A stretch of DNA of 64,000 nt from Alphaproteobacteria bacterium (GCA_024279135.1 JAJRRU010000010.1:62001-126000); one strand, 5' to 3'; shown: positions 16,074 through 25,856, numbered from the stretch's first letter. Notes: a model not told the origin generated them from the sequence alone. Made by a program: numbers and translations.

Positions 16074-16385
16074 ATGAAAATGGAAAAAAAGGGTCGCGGA
16101 GAAGAACAAATTACGGCCAATCAAGAGGAACTTGATTTTAAAATTGTTGCGCGCCGCAATAAATTACTCGGGCTGTGGCTGGCTGAAAATCTGGGCATCA
16201 GCGATGCGGAAGGTTATGCCAAGGAAGTAGTTATCGCTGATCTGGACGAACCCGGTGAGGACGACATCATCCGCAAGGTTATGAAAGACATTGCTGAGCA
16301 CGGTGGGCAATTGACCGAAGATGATATTCGCAGCAAGCTGCAAAGTCTGTTGGTCGAAGTCAAAGCCGAAACCTCATCGAACTGA
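16074..16385 (+). CDS. DUF1476 protein, F1-ATPase inhibitor zeta subunit-like
   Basis: 103 residues, preceded by AGGAGG. The core ARRNKLLGLWLAENLG and YAKEVVIADLDEPGEDDIIRKV match the DUF1476 family, in which the Paracoccus zeta subunit inhibits ATP hydrolysis by F1-ATPase. In family members I remember, the N-terminus reads like F-DREKAFE-KFA-DEEL; here it is replaced by a shorter charged segment, KGRGEEQITANQEELDFK. Because the N-terminus is the inhibitory part in Paracoccus, this protein's inhibitory behaviour may differ. A second in-frame ATG lies two codons downstream. No ATP synthase genes are nearby, which is usual for this gene. Confidence 0.85.
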   Translation: MKMEKKGRGEEQITANQEELDFKIVARRNKLLGLWLAENLGISDAEGYAKEVVIADLDEPGEDDIIRKVMKDIAEHGGQLTEDDIRSKLQSLLVEVKAETSSN

Positions 16386-16439
16386 TAAAATTTCAATAGA
16401 TTGTTCTTCTTGTGCGCATTTTGGCGTACGGGGTCGGGC

Positions 16440-16754
16440 TCAGTTTTTATCGCGGCTGAGAATATCCAGTATGTGAACCCAGGTTCGCGAAGGCTTTACG
16501 TAATCGATAGCAATGCCTCGTTCGTCACACCGCACGATAAACCCATCCACATCCATCAGCATGGTTTTGTCCATCAATGGAAACCGCAGGGCCACCGTAA
16601 CCGCGTCACCACGCACATGATCGGTTACGATTCCTTCCAGCAATAACCCCGTGGTGGAAATGTCCACGATTTGGCATTCAACGCCTTCGAATTTTCCATG
16701 AACACTGGATAGGTTAAGGCGGGCATTTCTTTCTCGTTTGATTTCAGTTGTCAT
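16440..16754 (-). CDS. PilZ-domain protein
   Basis: 104 residues, a single PilZ domain. An arginine-rich N-terminal stretch (KRERNARLNL) stands where the RxxxR c-di-GMP motif is expected, and DISTTGLLLEG supplies the D/NxSxxG motif. The arginine spacing is not exactly canonical, so binding is likely but not certain. With the diguanylate cyclase at 4.6 kb and the HD-GYP protein at 61 kb it may belong to the cell's c-di-GMP network. It is convergent with the DUF1476 gene. Confidence 0.75.
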   Translation of the reverse strand: MTTEIKRERNARLNLSSVHGKFEGVECQIVDISTTGLLLEGIVTDHVRGDAVTVALRFPLMDKTMLMDVDGFIVRCDERGIAIDYVKPSRTWVHILDILSRDKN

Positions 16755-16907
16755 TCGGTAAACCCTTCTGAATTTATATCATATCCTGTGTTACGGGTAC
16801 GGTTATATGCGCATTCTTTCATATTGCCTGCTTTCAGCCAATACACTTTTACGTATCGTGTGCTAGACTGATGGTATGATCATTAACCTGTCTGAAAGTG
16901 CCATGTT

Positions 16908-17885
16908 ATGAAGAAACCCAAAACACAGAGAATCCATATATCAAACATAGGGGCTGGTCTTCTGGTCTTCGGGATTTTTCTGGCGCAACCGGTTTTGGCG
17001 CAAACCTACAAGACCTGGCAAAACCCGGATGCCACACAACAACCAGCCGCCAACAATGGAAACGTAGGTCAAGCCACTGATAAAAGGCTGTTGGATTTGA
17101 AAGATCAACTGAACAACATGATCGACAAAGCCGAACGGGACCGGGCCGCAGACCCGACATTCCTGCGTGATCTGCGTGATTTAGCCAATTCATTTGACCG
17201 GCCCTCCATGGTCAGCGTGCTGGCCGATGATTTTGCCGATGGTGATTTCAGCCACAACCCGAGCTGGACTGTAGCGGCGGGGCGGTATTGGATCGAAAAG
17301 GATTGGGGCCTGCGTAATGCCCTGGAAGAAACCAAGGCCACCACATCGAACAGCTCATCTGACAGCGGTTCCAATGATGCGGTGGCGCAAATATTTGGTA
17401 ATATTTTAAAACAGGCCCTGGGCGGGCGGGTAAAAAATTCCGACCAACAGGCCGCGCCCGAAAAAACTCAAACCACGGCTATTTACACGGCCGTGGCTAT
17501 CGGTAATGCCTTTCGCATTGAACTGGATATCAGTTCCTGGGTTAACCAGGGCGGTTTCATCCTCGGTCCCTACCAGGGCGATGGGCGTGATCGTGGCTAC
17601 CGGCTTATTTATAGGGTCAATGGCGCCATAGAACTGGCGGTAAAATCGCGCAACGGATTGCGGGTTATCGCCAGTAAACCGGGGCCGTTTATTCTGGAAG
17701 ACAGTAAGCTTCACACCGTTGAATGGCTGCGCGAGAATGATGGCATGATGCAGATCAGTCTGGATGACAAGCTTCTGATTGAGCACAGGGATTTAAGCTT
17801 CCGCGACCCGTTTACCGGTTTTGGCATGGCCACAAACGGCGGTGATTTTATTGTCAAACGGGTCAGTATTTCTGCCACGCCATAA
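16908..17885 (+). CDS. Secreted protein of unknown function, jelly-roll-like C-terminus
   Basis: 325 residues. A signal peptide ends near QPVLAQ (residue about 32). Residues about 50-85 form a charged helix (KDQLNNMIDKAERDRAADP). The rest is beta-rich: DDFADGDFSHNPSWTVAAGRYWI opens a domain whose strand pattern (FRIELDISSW, FILGPYQGDGRDRGYRLIYR, HTVEWLRENDGMMQISLDD) resembles concanavalin/LamG-like folds that bind glycans. That resemblance is my inference and no family is recognised. A Ser/Asn-rich insertion sits at about 143-155. The 3' end is 8 bases from the convergent ABC transporter gene. Confidence 0.6.
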   Translation: MKKPKTQRIHISNIGAGLLVFGIFLAQPVLAQTYKTWQNPDATQQPAANNGNVGQATDKRLLDLKDQLNNMIDKAERDRAADPTFLRDLRDLANSFDRPSMVSVLADDFADGDFSHNPSWTVAAGRYWIEKDWGLRNALEETKATTSNSSSDSGSNDAVAQIFGNILKQALGGRVKNSDQQAAPEKTQTTAIYTAVAIGNAFRIELDISSWVNQGGFILGPYQGDGRDRGYRLIYRVNGAIELAVKSRNGLRVIASKPGPFILEDSKLHTVEWLRENDGMMQISLDDKLLIEHRDLSFRDPFTGFGMATNGGDFIVKRVSISATP

Positions 17886-17893
17886 TCAGGCGC

Positions 17894-18865
17894 TTAAACT
17901 TCACCTGCGAAATGACAGGCCACCACACGGTTTTGAACCTGACGTGGTTCGGGAATATCAGATTTGCAACGCTCCTGCATGAACGGGCAACGGCGATGGA
18001 ATGCACAGCCCGGTGGCGGATCTATGGGCGAGGGTAATTCACCACTCAGTATAATGGGATCGCCCCGTTCATCCGGGTTGACCCGGGGTGTGGAGGCCAG
18101 CAAAATTCGGGTATAGGGATGCAACGGTTTGGCAAAGATCACCTGGCTTTCGCCTTGTTCGACCGGGCGTCCAAGGTACATGACCATGATGTCGTCGGCG
18201 ATGTGGCGGACCACGCTCAGATCATGGGAAATAAACAGGTACGCAAGGCCAAATTCGTCTTGCAAATCCATCAACAGATTAAGCACCTGGGCTTGAATGG
18301 ATACATCCAGTGCGGAGACCGGTTCATCGGCGATGATGATTTTGGGTCGCAGCATCAGCGAGCGGGCAATGGCGATGCGCTGGCGCTGTCCGCCAGAAAA
18401 CATGTGGGGGTAGCGGCTATAGTGTTCACGGCGCAGACCTACCTTATCCATCATATCATAGGCTGCCGTCTGACGTTCGTGGGCCGACATATCCGTGTTG
18501 ATGACCAGTGGTTCTTCCAGAATATCGCCGATTTTCTTGCGCGGGTTGAGCGAGCCGTATGGATCTTGAAAGATCATCTGAATAGACCGGCGTTGCCGTC
18601 GGACAAGCTTTGTATCTTCGAAGTCGCACTCATGCCCATCTATCTTGAAGCTGCCGTCAGTGGGAGGTTCGATCAGTGTTAAAACCCGACCCAGGGTTGA
18701 TTTGCCGCAACCGGACTCACCGACCACGGCCAGAGTTTTACCGGCTACCAGAGAAAACGACACACCGTTGACAGCGCGTAATATCTTGTCCGGTTGAAAC
18801 ATGCCCTGCTTGATGTCGTAATACCGGGTCAGATGATTGACCTGTAAAACCGGGTTCGTGTTCAT
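17894..18865 (-). CDS. Dipeptide/oligopeptide ABC transporter ATPase, DppF/OppF-like
   Basis: 323 residues. The ABC motifs are Walker A GESGCGKS, the signature [15 protein letters not shown] and Walker [12 protein letters not shown]. The C-terminal oligopeptide extension includes [14 protein letters not shown], a cysteine-rich motif seen in Dpp/Opp ATPases. The start at 18865 overlaps the previous gene's stop as ATGA and has GGGGAGGA upstream; a longer frame to 18910 would run into the upstream gene. It is the last gene of a four-gene leftward operon and should energise uptake of peptides or similar ligands. Confidence 0.9.
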   Translation of the reverse strand: MNTNPVLQVNHLTRYYDIKQGMFQPDKILRAVNGVSFSLVAGKTLAVVGESGCGKSTLGRVLTLIEPPTDGSFKIDGHECDFEDTKLVRRQRRSIQMIFQDPYGSLNPRKKIGDILEEPLVINTDMSAHERQTAAYDMMDKVGLRREHYSRYPHMFSGGQRQRIAIARSLMLRPKIIIADEPVSALDVSIQAQVLNLLMDLQDEFGLAYLFISHDLSVVRHIADDIMVMYLGRPVEQGESQVIFAKPLHPYTRILLASTPRVNPDERGDPIILSGELPSPIDPPPGCAFHRRCPFMQERCKSDIPEPRQVQNRVVACHFAGEV

Positions 18866-19848
18866 AATTTGTCCTCCCCGGTTTGATCGGGCTGCAGTGG
18901 CGTGTGACACCGCACCGCATAACCGGGTTTGAAGTTAATTCCCGGTTGCTCCGTGCTGCATCGCTCAACAGCCAGCTGGCAACGGGGATGGAACAGGCAG
19001 CCGCTTGGGCGGTCATACTGTCCCGGCACCACACCGGAAATGGTCGGCAGGCGGTCCAATCCGATGCCCCGTTCGGGCAGAGCATTAAGCAGGGCTGCGG
19101 TATAGGGATGGCTGGGACGGGCAAACAGATCATCGGCAATACGTTGCTCGACAACCTGGCCGGCATACATCACTGCTACCCGGTGGGCGGTTTCGGCCAC
19201 CACGCCCATATCATGGGTGATCAATACCAGCGCCATATTTCGTTCGTCCTGCAAGCGCAGTAACAGGTCAAGGATTTGTTTCTGGATGGTCACATCCAGC
19301 GCAGTTGTCGGCTCATCGGCGATCAACAGCCGCGGGTTGCACGCGATTGCCATGGCGATCATGACACGCTGGTTCATGCCGCCGGAAAGCTGGTGGGGGA
19401 ACGCCGATAACCGCGATTTTGGGTCCGGGATGCCGACCTGATCGAGTAACTCTATGGTTCGCTGGCGCCGTTCATTTCGGTTGCCGCCTTCGTGAGCATG
19501 CAGGGTTTCCATAATCTGGAAGCCTATCGTAAAACACGGATTGAGGCTGGTGGTGGGTTCCTGGAACACCATGGCGATGTCCTTGCCGGTCATGGTCCGG
19601 CGTTCCTTATCGCTCAGCGACATCAAATCGGTTCCGGCAAAATTCAGTTTGTCCGCCTTGATGCGGCCGGGAAAGGCGATCAGGCCCATCAGAGCCAGCA
19701 TGGTGACGCTTTTGCCCGACCCGGACTCACCAACCACCCCCAGGACCTCGCCTTCTTCGATGGTTAGTGAAACCATGTCGACGGCCCGAAACGGATCATC
19801 AACGGAGCCGAAGTCGACACAGAGATTTTCAATTTCAACAAGCGCCAT
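18862..19848 (-). CDS. Dipeptide/oligopeptide ABC transporter ATPase, DppD/OppD-like
   Basis: 328 residues. Walker A GESGSGKS, signature [16 protein letters not shown] and Walker [13 protein letters not shown] are all intact. The C-terminal [14 protein letters not shown] motif is typical of the OppD/DppD group. It pairs with the DppF-like protein as a heterodimeric motor under the two permeases. It lies 12 bases from the upstream permease gene and overlaps the downstream ATPase gene by 4 bases. Confidence 0.9.
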   Translation of the reverse strand: MALVEIENLCVDFGSVDDPFRAVDMVSLTIEEGEVLGVVGESGSGKSVTMLALMGLIAFPGRIKADKLNFAGTDLMSLSDKERRTMTGKDIAMVFQEPTTSLNPCFTIGFQIMETLHAHEGGNRNERRQRTIELLDQVGIPDPKSRLSAFPHQLSGGMNQRVMIAMAIACNPRLLIADEPTTALDVTIQKQILDLLLRLQDERNMALVLITHDMGVVAETAHRVAVMYAGQVVEQRIADDLFARPSHPYTAALLNALPERGIGLDRLPTISGVVPGQYDRPSGCLFHPRCQLAVERCSTEQPGINFKPGYAVRCHTPLQPDQTGEDKL

Positions 19849-19860
19849 GGCTACGGTTCC

Positions 19861-20757
19861 TTAACGCTTCAGCTTGGGGTCTAGGGCATCGCGCAGCCCG
19901 TCCCCCAACAGGTTAAAGGCAACCACGGTGATCAGGATCGCCAGGCCGGGGAAAGTCACGATCCACCAGTCGCTTTGAATAAACTGCAAGGCATTGGCCA
20001 GCATGGTGCCCCATTCCGGTGTGGGTGGTTGTGCGCCGAGGCCCAGGAACCCCAAGGCCGCCAGATCGAGAATGGCATTGGAAACCGACAGGGTGCCTTG
20101 AACGATCAGGGGCGCCAGACAGTTCGGCAGTACGGTTATGACCATCAGGCGCGGGCGACGTGCCCCCGAAACGATGGAAGCCGTCACGTAATCCTTGGTG
20201 CGTTCATTGATCACGGACGCGCGGGTCAGGCGGACAAAATGCGGCAGCTGGACGATCACGATGGCAATGGCGGCATTGCTCAGGCTTGGCCCCAGTATGG
20301 CAACGATCACCAAAGCCATCAGCAGGCCGGGCAGGGCCAACAGAATATCCATAATGCGCATTAAAGTCGTATCGACAATTCCGGGGGAAAACCCGGCAAT
20401 AAGCCCCAGCGTGATGCCCAGCACGATAGCCAGCAGAACCACCATACCGCCAACCGACATGGAGACCTGAGCGCCGTGCATGATACGCGACAGAATATCA
20501 CGACCGATATCATCGGTACCGAGAATAAATCGCCAGGAACCACCATCGATCCAGACCGGTGGCATACGCAGTGCATCGCGGTATTGTTCGGCGGGTAAAT
20601 GAGGCGCCAGAAAGCCCGCCCCCAACATGACAATTAACAAGATAATCAACAGCCCCAGGCCCAGCATGGCCCCGCGATTGGCACTGAAATATCCCCAGAA
20701 TTCCGCTAAGGGGTGAGGTGCTTTCGGGTTTTGTGTTGTGGTGCTCAGTCCTGACAT
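19861..20757 (-). CDS. ABC transporter permease, DppC/OppC-like
   Basis: 298 residues. An N-terminal cytoplasmic segment precedes a membrane helix (about 33-50). The family motif WRFILGTDDIGRDILSRIMHG follows, then five more helices with the EAA-type coupling region RASVINERTKDYVTASIVSGA. Inner-membrane subunit of the same importer, 4 bases downstream of the DppB-like gene. Confidence 0.9.
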   Translation of the reverse strand: MSGLSTTTQNPKAPHPLAEFWGYFSANRGAMLGLGLLIILLIVMLGAGFLAPHLPAEQYRDALRMPPVWIDGGSWRFILGTDDIGRDILSRIMHGAQVSMSVGGMVVLLAIVLGITLGLIAGFSPGIVDTTLMRIMDILLALPGLLMALVIVAILGPSLSNAAIAIVIVQLPHFVRLTRASVINERTKDYVTASIVSGARRPRLMVITVLPNCLAPLIVQGTLSVSNAILDLAALGFLGLGAQPPTPEWGTMLANALQFIQSDWWIVTFPGLAILITVVAFNLLGDGLRDALDPKLKR

Positions 20758-20761
20758 AATC

Positions 20762-21772
20762 CTACCGCCCGTGACGAATACGCGGGTTAATTAGCCCGTA
20801 GAGCAAATCAACACTTAGATTAACGATGATAATAATGCACGCGACCAGCAAGATACCACCCTGAATGGAGGGATAATCCCGGCGATGTACCGACTCGATT
20901 ATCCACTTGCCGATGCCCGGCCAGGCAAAAATCGTCTCGGTCAGAATAGCTCCGGCCAGTAAGGTGCCGACGGCCAGACCGATTACGGTAATAACCGGGA
21001 TCAGGGCATTACGCAGGGCGTGTAGCCCGATTACCCGAAAGGGGGTCAGCCCCTTGGCGCGCGCGGTCCGGATATAATCTTCGCCGAGGACTTCCAGCAT
21101 GGAAGACCGGGTCATGCGTGCGATCACCGCCAGTGGAATGGTGGCCAGCGCGATCGATGGTAAAATCAGGTGGCGCACAGCAGAAATAAAATCACCTTTT
21201 TCATCGGATAACAGGGTATCGATGAGCATAAACCCGGTGGTTGCATCGATCCAGTACATGGCCGACAGACGACCGGAAACCGGTGTCCATCCCAGGCCTA
21301 CCGAAAACATTAAAATCAGCAGCAAGGCCCACCAGAAAATCGGCATGGAATATCCGGTGACTGAAATTCCCATGGTCAGGTAATCAAAAAGGGTGCCCCG
21401 CTTGACGGCGGCCAAAATGCCAACCGGGATGCCAATACCAAGTGCCAGGATGATGGCACACAGGCTGAGTTCGATAGTGGCGGGGAACAAAGTGAGAAAT
21501 TCAGACAGCACCGGTTCACGGGTGACAATAGAGGTCCCCAGGTCGCCGCTCAGAACATCTGAAATATAGCTCAGGTATTGCTCGTGCCACGGCCTGTCCA
21601 GTCCGAGGCGAGCCAGTAATTCGGCATGGCGTTCGGGAGACATGCCGCGTTCGCCGACCATCAATTCAATAGGGTCGCCCGGAACCAGTCTGGGCAACAG
21701 GAAGGCAAGAATCGTTACTCCGAAAAATGTCGGTACGATCATCCCAAGTTTTTTTAATAAATATGTCAGCAT
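20762..21772 (-). CDS. ABC transporter permease, DppB/OppB-like
   Basis: 336 residues from the ATG at 21772, giving the usual N-terminus MLTYLLKKLGMIVPTFFGV. An in-frame ATG at 21823 would add 17 atypical residues, and neither start has a clear Shine-Dalgarno site. RLVPGDPIELMVGERG and the coupling motif RMTRSSMLEVLGEDYIRTARAKG are characteristic. First gene of the importer operon. The SH3 protein gene lies 99 bases further upstream on the same strand. No periplasmic binding-protein gene is present in this window. Confidence 0.88.
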   Translation of the reverse strand: MLTYLLKKLGMIVPTFFGVTILAFLLPRLVPGDPIELMVGERGMSPERHAELLARLGLDRPWHEQYLSYISDVLSGDLGTSIVTREPVLSEFLTLFPATIELSLCAIILALGIGIPVGILAAVKRGTLFDYLTMGISVTGYSMPIFWWALLLILMFSVGLGWTPVSGRLSAMYWIDATTGFMLIDTLLSDEKGDFISAVRHLILPSIALATIPLAVIARMTRSSMLEVLGEDYIRTARAKGLTPFRVIGLHALRNALIPVITVIGLAVGTLLAGAILTETIFAWPGIGKWIIESVHRRDYPSIQGGILLVACIIIIVNLSVDLLYGLINPRIRHGR

Positions 21773-21871
21773 GGAAAAACAGTGTTTACATAAAAATGCA
21801 AAACAGGAAAGCACCTTCCGCATTATTCATTGATTGGGGGATTAGAGGATCAGGGCATAATCAGAAACGGG

Positions 21872-22429
21872 TTAATCAAAAACTTCATTTTTATAGGCGC
21901 CCCAGAAGTCCACATGTCGTAGCCAGCCAACGAGCCCCTCAATTTCAATTTTGCACCAGCCATTACCACCCAGACAATCGACCAGTCGGGCAACCACTCC
22001 CGGTTCCAGTTGGGCGACCAGGGGACTTTTTGCGTCATCGCTCGATCTCAGGTTGCGGACCCCGCCGATGATGATGATACCGCGTTTACCGCTCAGCATA
22101 CTTTGGTGAATCCAGCCCCGGCTGCCTTCCCAGTCGCGAACCCTGCGCCAGGTCTCGAATTCGGCAATAATTTCCATGGGCAGGCCTTTGCGCCTGTAAA
22201 CCCAATCGACCGGGTATTGGACGCCCGGACCGGTCCGCATGTTGACTTCGCCGGAGCGCAGGCTGACGAATCGCGGCAAGGGGCGTCCCGATGAACCCGC
22301 CTGGGTGCTCTGGTTCGCCTGAGCGTGCGCTTCGGGGCTTGCGATCATCAATCCGTAGAGCGGTATAAAGACGATTATTACAAGCGAGAATATCATGCTG
22401 AGTGCAACGGGTTTCATAGATTGTTTCAT
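21872..22429 (-). CDS. Exported bacterial SH3-domain protein
   Basis: 185 residues. The signal segment (about 10-35) ends in PEAHAQ. Two SH3-like modules follow: SGEVNMRTGPGVQYPVDWVY onward with WRRVRDWEGSRGWIHQ (about 57-115), and VRNLRSSDDAKSPLVAQLEPG with WCKIEIEGLVGWL (about 122-175). Such proteins often bind peptidoglycan or envelope partners. The gene is divergent from the D-glycerate dehydrogenase gene, an arrangement I recall from other alphaproteobacteria, with about 130 bases of shared promoter region. Confidence 0.8.
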   Translation of the reverse strand: MKQSMKPVALSMIFSLVIIVFIPLYGLMIASPEAHAQANQSTQAGSSGRPLPRFVSLRSGEVNMRTGPGVQYPVDWVYRRKGLPMEIIAEFETWRRVRDWEGSRGWIHQSMLSGKRGIIIIGGVRNLRSSDDAKSPLVAQLEPGVVARLVDCLGGNGWCKIEIEGLVGWLRHVDFWGAYKNEVFD

Positions 22430-22562
22430 AAACTCTATTGGTTAAGAAATAGGAACCAGAGGTGCAGCGTCAAATCAAACGCATCAAATTAATAGGTGCT
22501 GACCCTAGACATTTCGGGTGCCAGTTGCTATGGCATTCATAACAGTTACCAAGAGGTCTTTT

Positions 22563-23549
22563 ATGGTCAACAAGAAACCACGTGTGGTCATTACACGCAA
22601 GTTACCTGATGCTATTGAAACCCGAATGATGGAGCTATTTGATGTAAAGCTCAATCTCGATGATGTAGCTATGAGTAAGGCTGAATTAATTGAAGCCCTC
22701 AAAACAGCCGATGTCCTGGTGCCTACGGTGACAGACCGCATAGATGCCGGAATCCTGGCCCAGGCCGGGCCAGACCTGAGGCTAATTGCCAATTATGGCA
22801 CCGGTGTGGATCACATCGATCTGGCGTCGGCCCGGCAGAGAAATATTATCGTTACCAATACCCCGGATGTCCTGACCGAAGATACCGCCGATCTGACCAT
22901 GGCGCTGATCCTTTCTGTACCGCGCCGTCTCAGCGAAGGTGTGCGTATCATGCGTTCCGATGGCTGGAATGGCTGGTCACCCACATGGATGCTGGGTCAC
23001 CGTATTTTTGGCAAGCGTCTGGGCATTGTGGGCATGGGCCGGATTGGTCAGGCGGTCGCACGCCGGGCACGCGGGTTTGGCCTTTCCGTGCATTACCATA
23101 ATCGCAATCAACTTCACGAAGACATCGAAAACGAGCTGGAAGCAACCTACTGGGAAAGCCTCGACCAGATGATGGCCCGCATGGATATTATTTCGATCAA
23201 TTGCCCGCACACCCCGGCGACCTATCATTTATTGTCTGCCCGGCGGCTGAAAATGCTACAGCCCCATGCCTATCTGGTGAATACGGCGCGCGGCGAGATC
23301 GTTGACGAAAACGCCCTGACCCGTATGCTGCGTAACGGTGAGCTGGCCGGGGCGGGGCTGGATGTGTTCGAACACGAACCGGCCGTAAATCCTAAATTAC
23401 TGGAACTGGACAATGTGGTTCTGTTGCCACATATGGGATCGGCTACCGTAGAAGGCCGTATTGATATGGGTGAAAAAGTCCTGATTAATATCAAGACCTT
23501 TGCCGATGGCCACCGCCCACCAGACCGGGTTTTTGTCGATGGAGCCTGA
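22563..23549 (+). CDS. D-2-hydroxyacid dehydrogenase (glyoxylate/hydroxypyruvate reductase type)
   Basis: 328 residues from ATG 22563, which has AAGAGGT six bases upstream; a start 45 bases earlier has no such site. The Rossmann motif GMGRIGQAVARRARGFGL binds NAD(P)H. Catalytic residues of the family are visible: Arg in NTARGEIVDE, Glu in the DVFEHEPAVNP region and His in LLPHMGSATVEGR. Most similar to D-glycerate dehydrogenases, which interconvert hydroxypyruvate or glyoxylate with D-glycerate or glycolate. The stop lies 2 bases from the end of the convergent DsrE-family gene. Confidence 0.88.
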   Translation: MVNKKPRVVITRKLPDAIETRMMELFDVKLNLDDVAMSKAELIEALKTADVLVPTVTDRIDAGILAQAGPDLRLIANYGTGVDHIDLASARQRNIIVTNTPDVLTEDTADLTMALILSVPRRLSEGVRIMRSDGWNGWSPTWMLGHRIFGKRLGIVGMGRIGQAVARRARGFGLSVHYHNRNQLHEDIENELEATYWESLDQMMARMDIISINCPHTPATYHLLSARRLKMLQPHAYLVNTARGEIVDENALTRMLRNGELAGAGLDVFEHEPAVNPKLLELDNVVLLPHMGSATVEGRIDMGEKVLINIKTFADGHRPPDRVFVDGA

Positions 23550-23551
23550 GC

Positions 23552-23998
23552 CTAGATAAAGACCATGTTGCCATGCTTGCTGGTCATTGACAGAAAACTC
23601 ACCAGGCCGCCCGGCTTGATGGTGATGTCGCATCGCAGCTCGCTGGCTTTCAGGCCACGTGCCACAAGGCCCATTTCGCAGACCATAAAAGTAACGCCCA
23701 TTTCCTGACACGCCGACATCAGCTCTTCGAAGGTGGCAATTTTCTGTGCTTTGAAGCGGGCATCCATGTCGCCGCCGTTCTCCCCGGTCTTGCCCTGTCC
23801 CGGGCTGATGGGCATATGGTGCCAGTCTGCCATCAGGGCGTGACAGGCGCTCATGGTAAAAAACAGGGTGACGGGGGTATCGATGGCCGCCGCCGATGAG
23901 GCCATGGCAAGGCCGTAGTGCACCTTGTCGAAATGCCCATCATAAAACACGATGGATAATTGTTCTGCTATAAGGTTCTCTGTACGATCAGTCGCCAT
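23552..23998 (-). CDS. DsrE-family protein
   Basis: 148 residues. The layout LSIVFYDGHFDKVHYGLAMASSAAAIDTPVTLFFTMSACHAL and the later MGVTFMVCEMGLVARGL fit the DsrE/DsrF/TusBCD-like fold, in which a cysteine may carry sulfur or the protein is a peroxiredoxin-like accessory. Cysteines at the ACHAL and MVCEMG positions are candidates. Its ATG overlaps the stop of the MoeB-like gene (TAATG), so the two are translationally coupled, which supports a shared sulfur-transfer role. Confidence 0.75.
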   Translation of the reverse strand: MATDRTENLIAEQLSIVFYDGHFDKVHYGLAMASSAAAIDTPVTLFFTMSACHALMADWHHMPISPGQGKTGENGGDMDARFKAQKIATFEELMSACQEMGVTFMVCEMGLVARGLKASELRCDITIKPGGLVSFLSMTSKHGNMVFI

Positions 23999-24840
23999 TA
24001 TGCCCCCGCAACGGTTTTGTGGTGGATTGAAAGATCGGTGATTTCCGGATTATCTCCGCACAAGGGACAGCCCGGGTCGGCCCTGACGCCGATGCGGCGA
24101 AATTCAGCCGCCAGACCTTCATACATGACCAGTGTGCCCGACAGGCTATCGCCAATGTCGAGAATTTCCTTGATCACTTCGGTGGCCTGTAATGATCCCA
24201 TAACACCGCACAGCGCGCCCAGCACACCAGCCTCAGCGCAGCTCGGGATCTGTCCCGGTGGCGGTGGTTCGCGAAAAATGCACCGGTAACAGGGACCATG
24301 ACCACCGTTCTCACCGTTTTCACCGTCCTGAATGGGCGCGAATGCTTTGTAGGTGGACATCTGGCCGTCAAACCGCAAGATGGCAGCCGAAACCAGCGGG
24401 ACTTTCGCAAAATAACATGCATCATTAATCAAGAACCGGGTCTCGAAGTTATCTGTGCCATCGGCGACAACGTCATATCGCGATATGATATCGAGCGCAT
24501 TACCAGCGTCCAGCCGCATGGCATGAGCCTCAATATTGACCTCCGGGTTAATGCCCGCGACGGTTTTTCTGACACTTTCGACCTTGGTCATGGCGATGGC
24601 GTCCGTGGTGTGGATGATTTGTCGCTGCAGGTTGGATAAATCGACCACGTCATCATCAATAACACCGATGGTCCCCACACCGGCAGCCGCCAGATACAGG
24701 ATTACTGGTGAGCCCAGCCCCCCGGCCCCGACCACCAGAACCTTTGATTGCAGTAATTCTGACTGGCCCGTGCCACCTATATCGGGCAACAGAATATGCC
24801 GGGCATAGCGCTGGATCTGTTGTTCGGTAAACTCCGCCAT
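23998..24840 (-). CDS. moeB: MoeB/ThiF/HesA-family adenylyltransferase
   Basis: 280 residues. E1-like features are present: ATP loop VVGAGGLGSPVILYLAAAGVG, acidic DDDVVDLSNLQRQ, and the zinc ligands CYRC and CPLC. The length and the lack of a C-terminal rhodanese domain fit MoeB, which adenylates the C-terminus of MoaD for molybdopterin synthesis, or ThiF, which does so for ThiS. No moa or thi gene is adjacent, so the partner is uncertain. It lies 15 bases downstream of cysK and is coupled to the DsrE-family gene. Confidence 0.82.
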   Translation of the reverse strand: MAEFTEQQIQRYARHILLPDIGGTGQSELLQSKVLVVGAGGLGSPVILYLAAAGVGTIGVIDDDVVDLSNLQRQIIHTTDAIAMTKVESVRKTVAGINPEVNIEAHAMRLDAGNALDIISRYDVVADGTDNFETRFLINDACYFAKVPLVSAAILRFDGQMSTYKAFAPIQDGENGENGGHGPCYRCIFREPPPPGQIPSCAEAGVLGALCGVMGSLQATEVIKEILDIGDSLSGTLVMYEGLAAEFRRIGVRADPGCPLCGDNPEITDLSIHHKTVAGA

Positions 24841-24855
24841 TACAGAAACGGTTCC

Positions 24856-25821
24856 TTATTCCTGACCCAGTCCTTCGAACAGGGGGGTGGATAGATAGCG
24901 TTCCGCAAATGACGGCAGAATGACGATGATCATCTTGCCGGCCATGTCATCACGTTGGGCGACCTCCACGGCGGCGGACAGGGCCGCGCCGGAGGAAATA
25001 CCCACCGGCATCCCTTCCAGCCGGGCGACCTGGCGGGCCATGGCAAATGCCGTTTCATTACTGATTTTCAGGACTTCATCGATCATCTCGCTGTTCAGAT
25101 TGTCGGGAATAAAGCCGGCCCCGATGCCCTGAATTTTATGAGGTCCGGGCATACCACCCGATAATATGGGGCTGTCTTCCGGTTCCACAGCGACTACGTG
25201 GAAAGTGGGTTTGCGGGCTTTCAGAACCTCACTGACCCCGGTCAGGGTGCCGCCCGTACCCACACCACTGATCAAAACATCGGCGCCGCCGTCTGTATCG
25301 TCCCAGATTTCTTCTGCCGTGGTGTTGCGGTGAATTTCGGGGTTTGCCGGGTTTTCAAATTGTTGCAGCAAAATTGCGCCGGGGTTTTCACGGGTAATTT
25401 CATTGGCCCGCTCTATGGCCCCGTTCATGCCTTTCGGGGCCGGGGTCAGTTCCAGCTCTGCGCCCAGGAATACCAACATGCGGCGGCGCTCGATGGACAT
25501 GCTTTCAGGCATGGTCAGGATCAAACGGTAGCCCTTGGCTGCACACACAAAAGCCAGCGCAATGCCGGTATTTCCTGATGTGGGCTCGACAATGATGGTG
25601 TCGGGTTTGATCAGGCCATCGCGCTCGGCGGCCTCTATCATGGCAATGCCGATACGGTCCTTGACGGATGCCAGCGGGTTAAAAAATTCACACTTGCCCA
25701 GCAATATGGCCTTGCAGTTGGTTTCTTTACCCAGTTTGTCGAGACGGACCAGCGGTGTGCCGCCGATGGTATCGATGATGTTATCGTAAATTTTACCGCG
25801 CGGGGGGGCTAGTGATGACAT
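24856..25821 (-). CDS. cysK: Cysteine synthase A (O-acetylserine sulfhydrylase)
   Basis: 321 residues, the standard length. The PLP lysine is K54 in [33 protein letters not shown] and [13 protein letters not shown] are the classic CysK loops. It makes L-cysteine from O-acetylserine and sulfide in the cytoplasm. The Rrf2-type regulator gene lies immediately upstream on the same strand (35 bases), which suggests local control of cysteine synthesis. Confidence 0.93.
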   Translation of the reverse strand: MSSLAPPRGKIYDNIIDTIGGTPLVRLDKLGKETNCKAILLGKCEFFNPLASVKDRIGIAMIEAAERDGLIKPDTIIVEPTSGNTGIALAFVCAAKGYRLILTMPESMSIERRRMLVFLGAELELTPAPKGMNGAIERANEITRENPGAILLQQFENPANPEIHRNTTAEEIWDDTDGGADVLISGVGTGGTLTGVSEVLKARKPTFHVVAVEPEDSPILSGGMPGPHKIQGIGAGFIPDNLNSEMIDEVLKISNETAFAMARQVARLEGMPVGISSGAALSAAVEVAQRDDMAGKMIIVILPSFAERYLSTPLFEGLGQE

Positions 25822-25856
25822 GTGATGTCTCCTGTTTCGTTGCAGTGTGTGAATGT

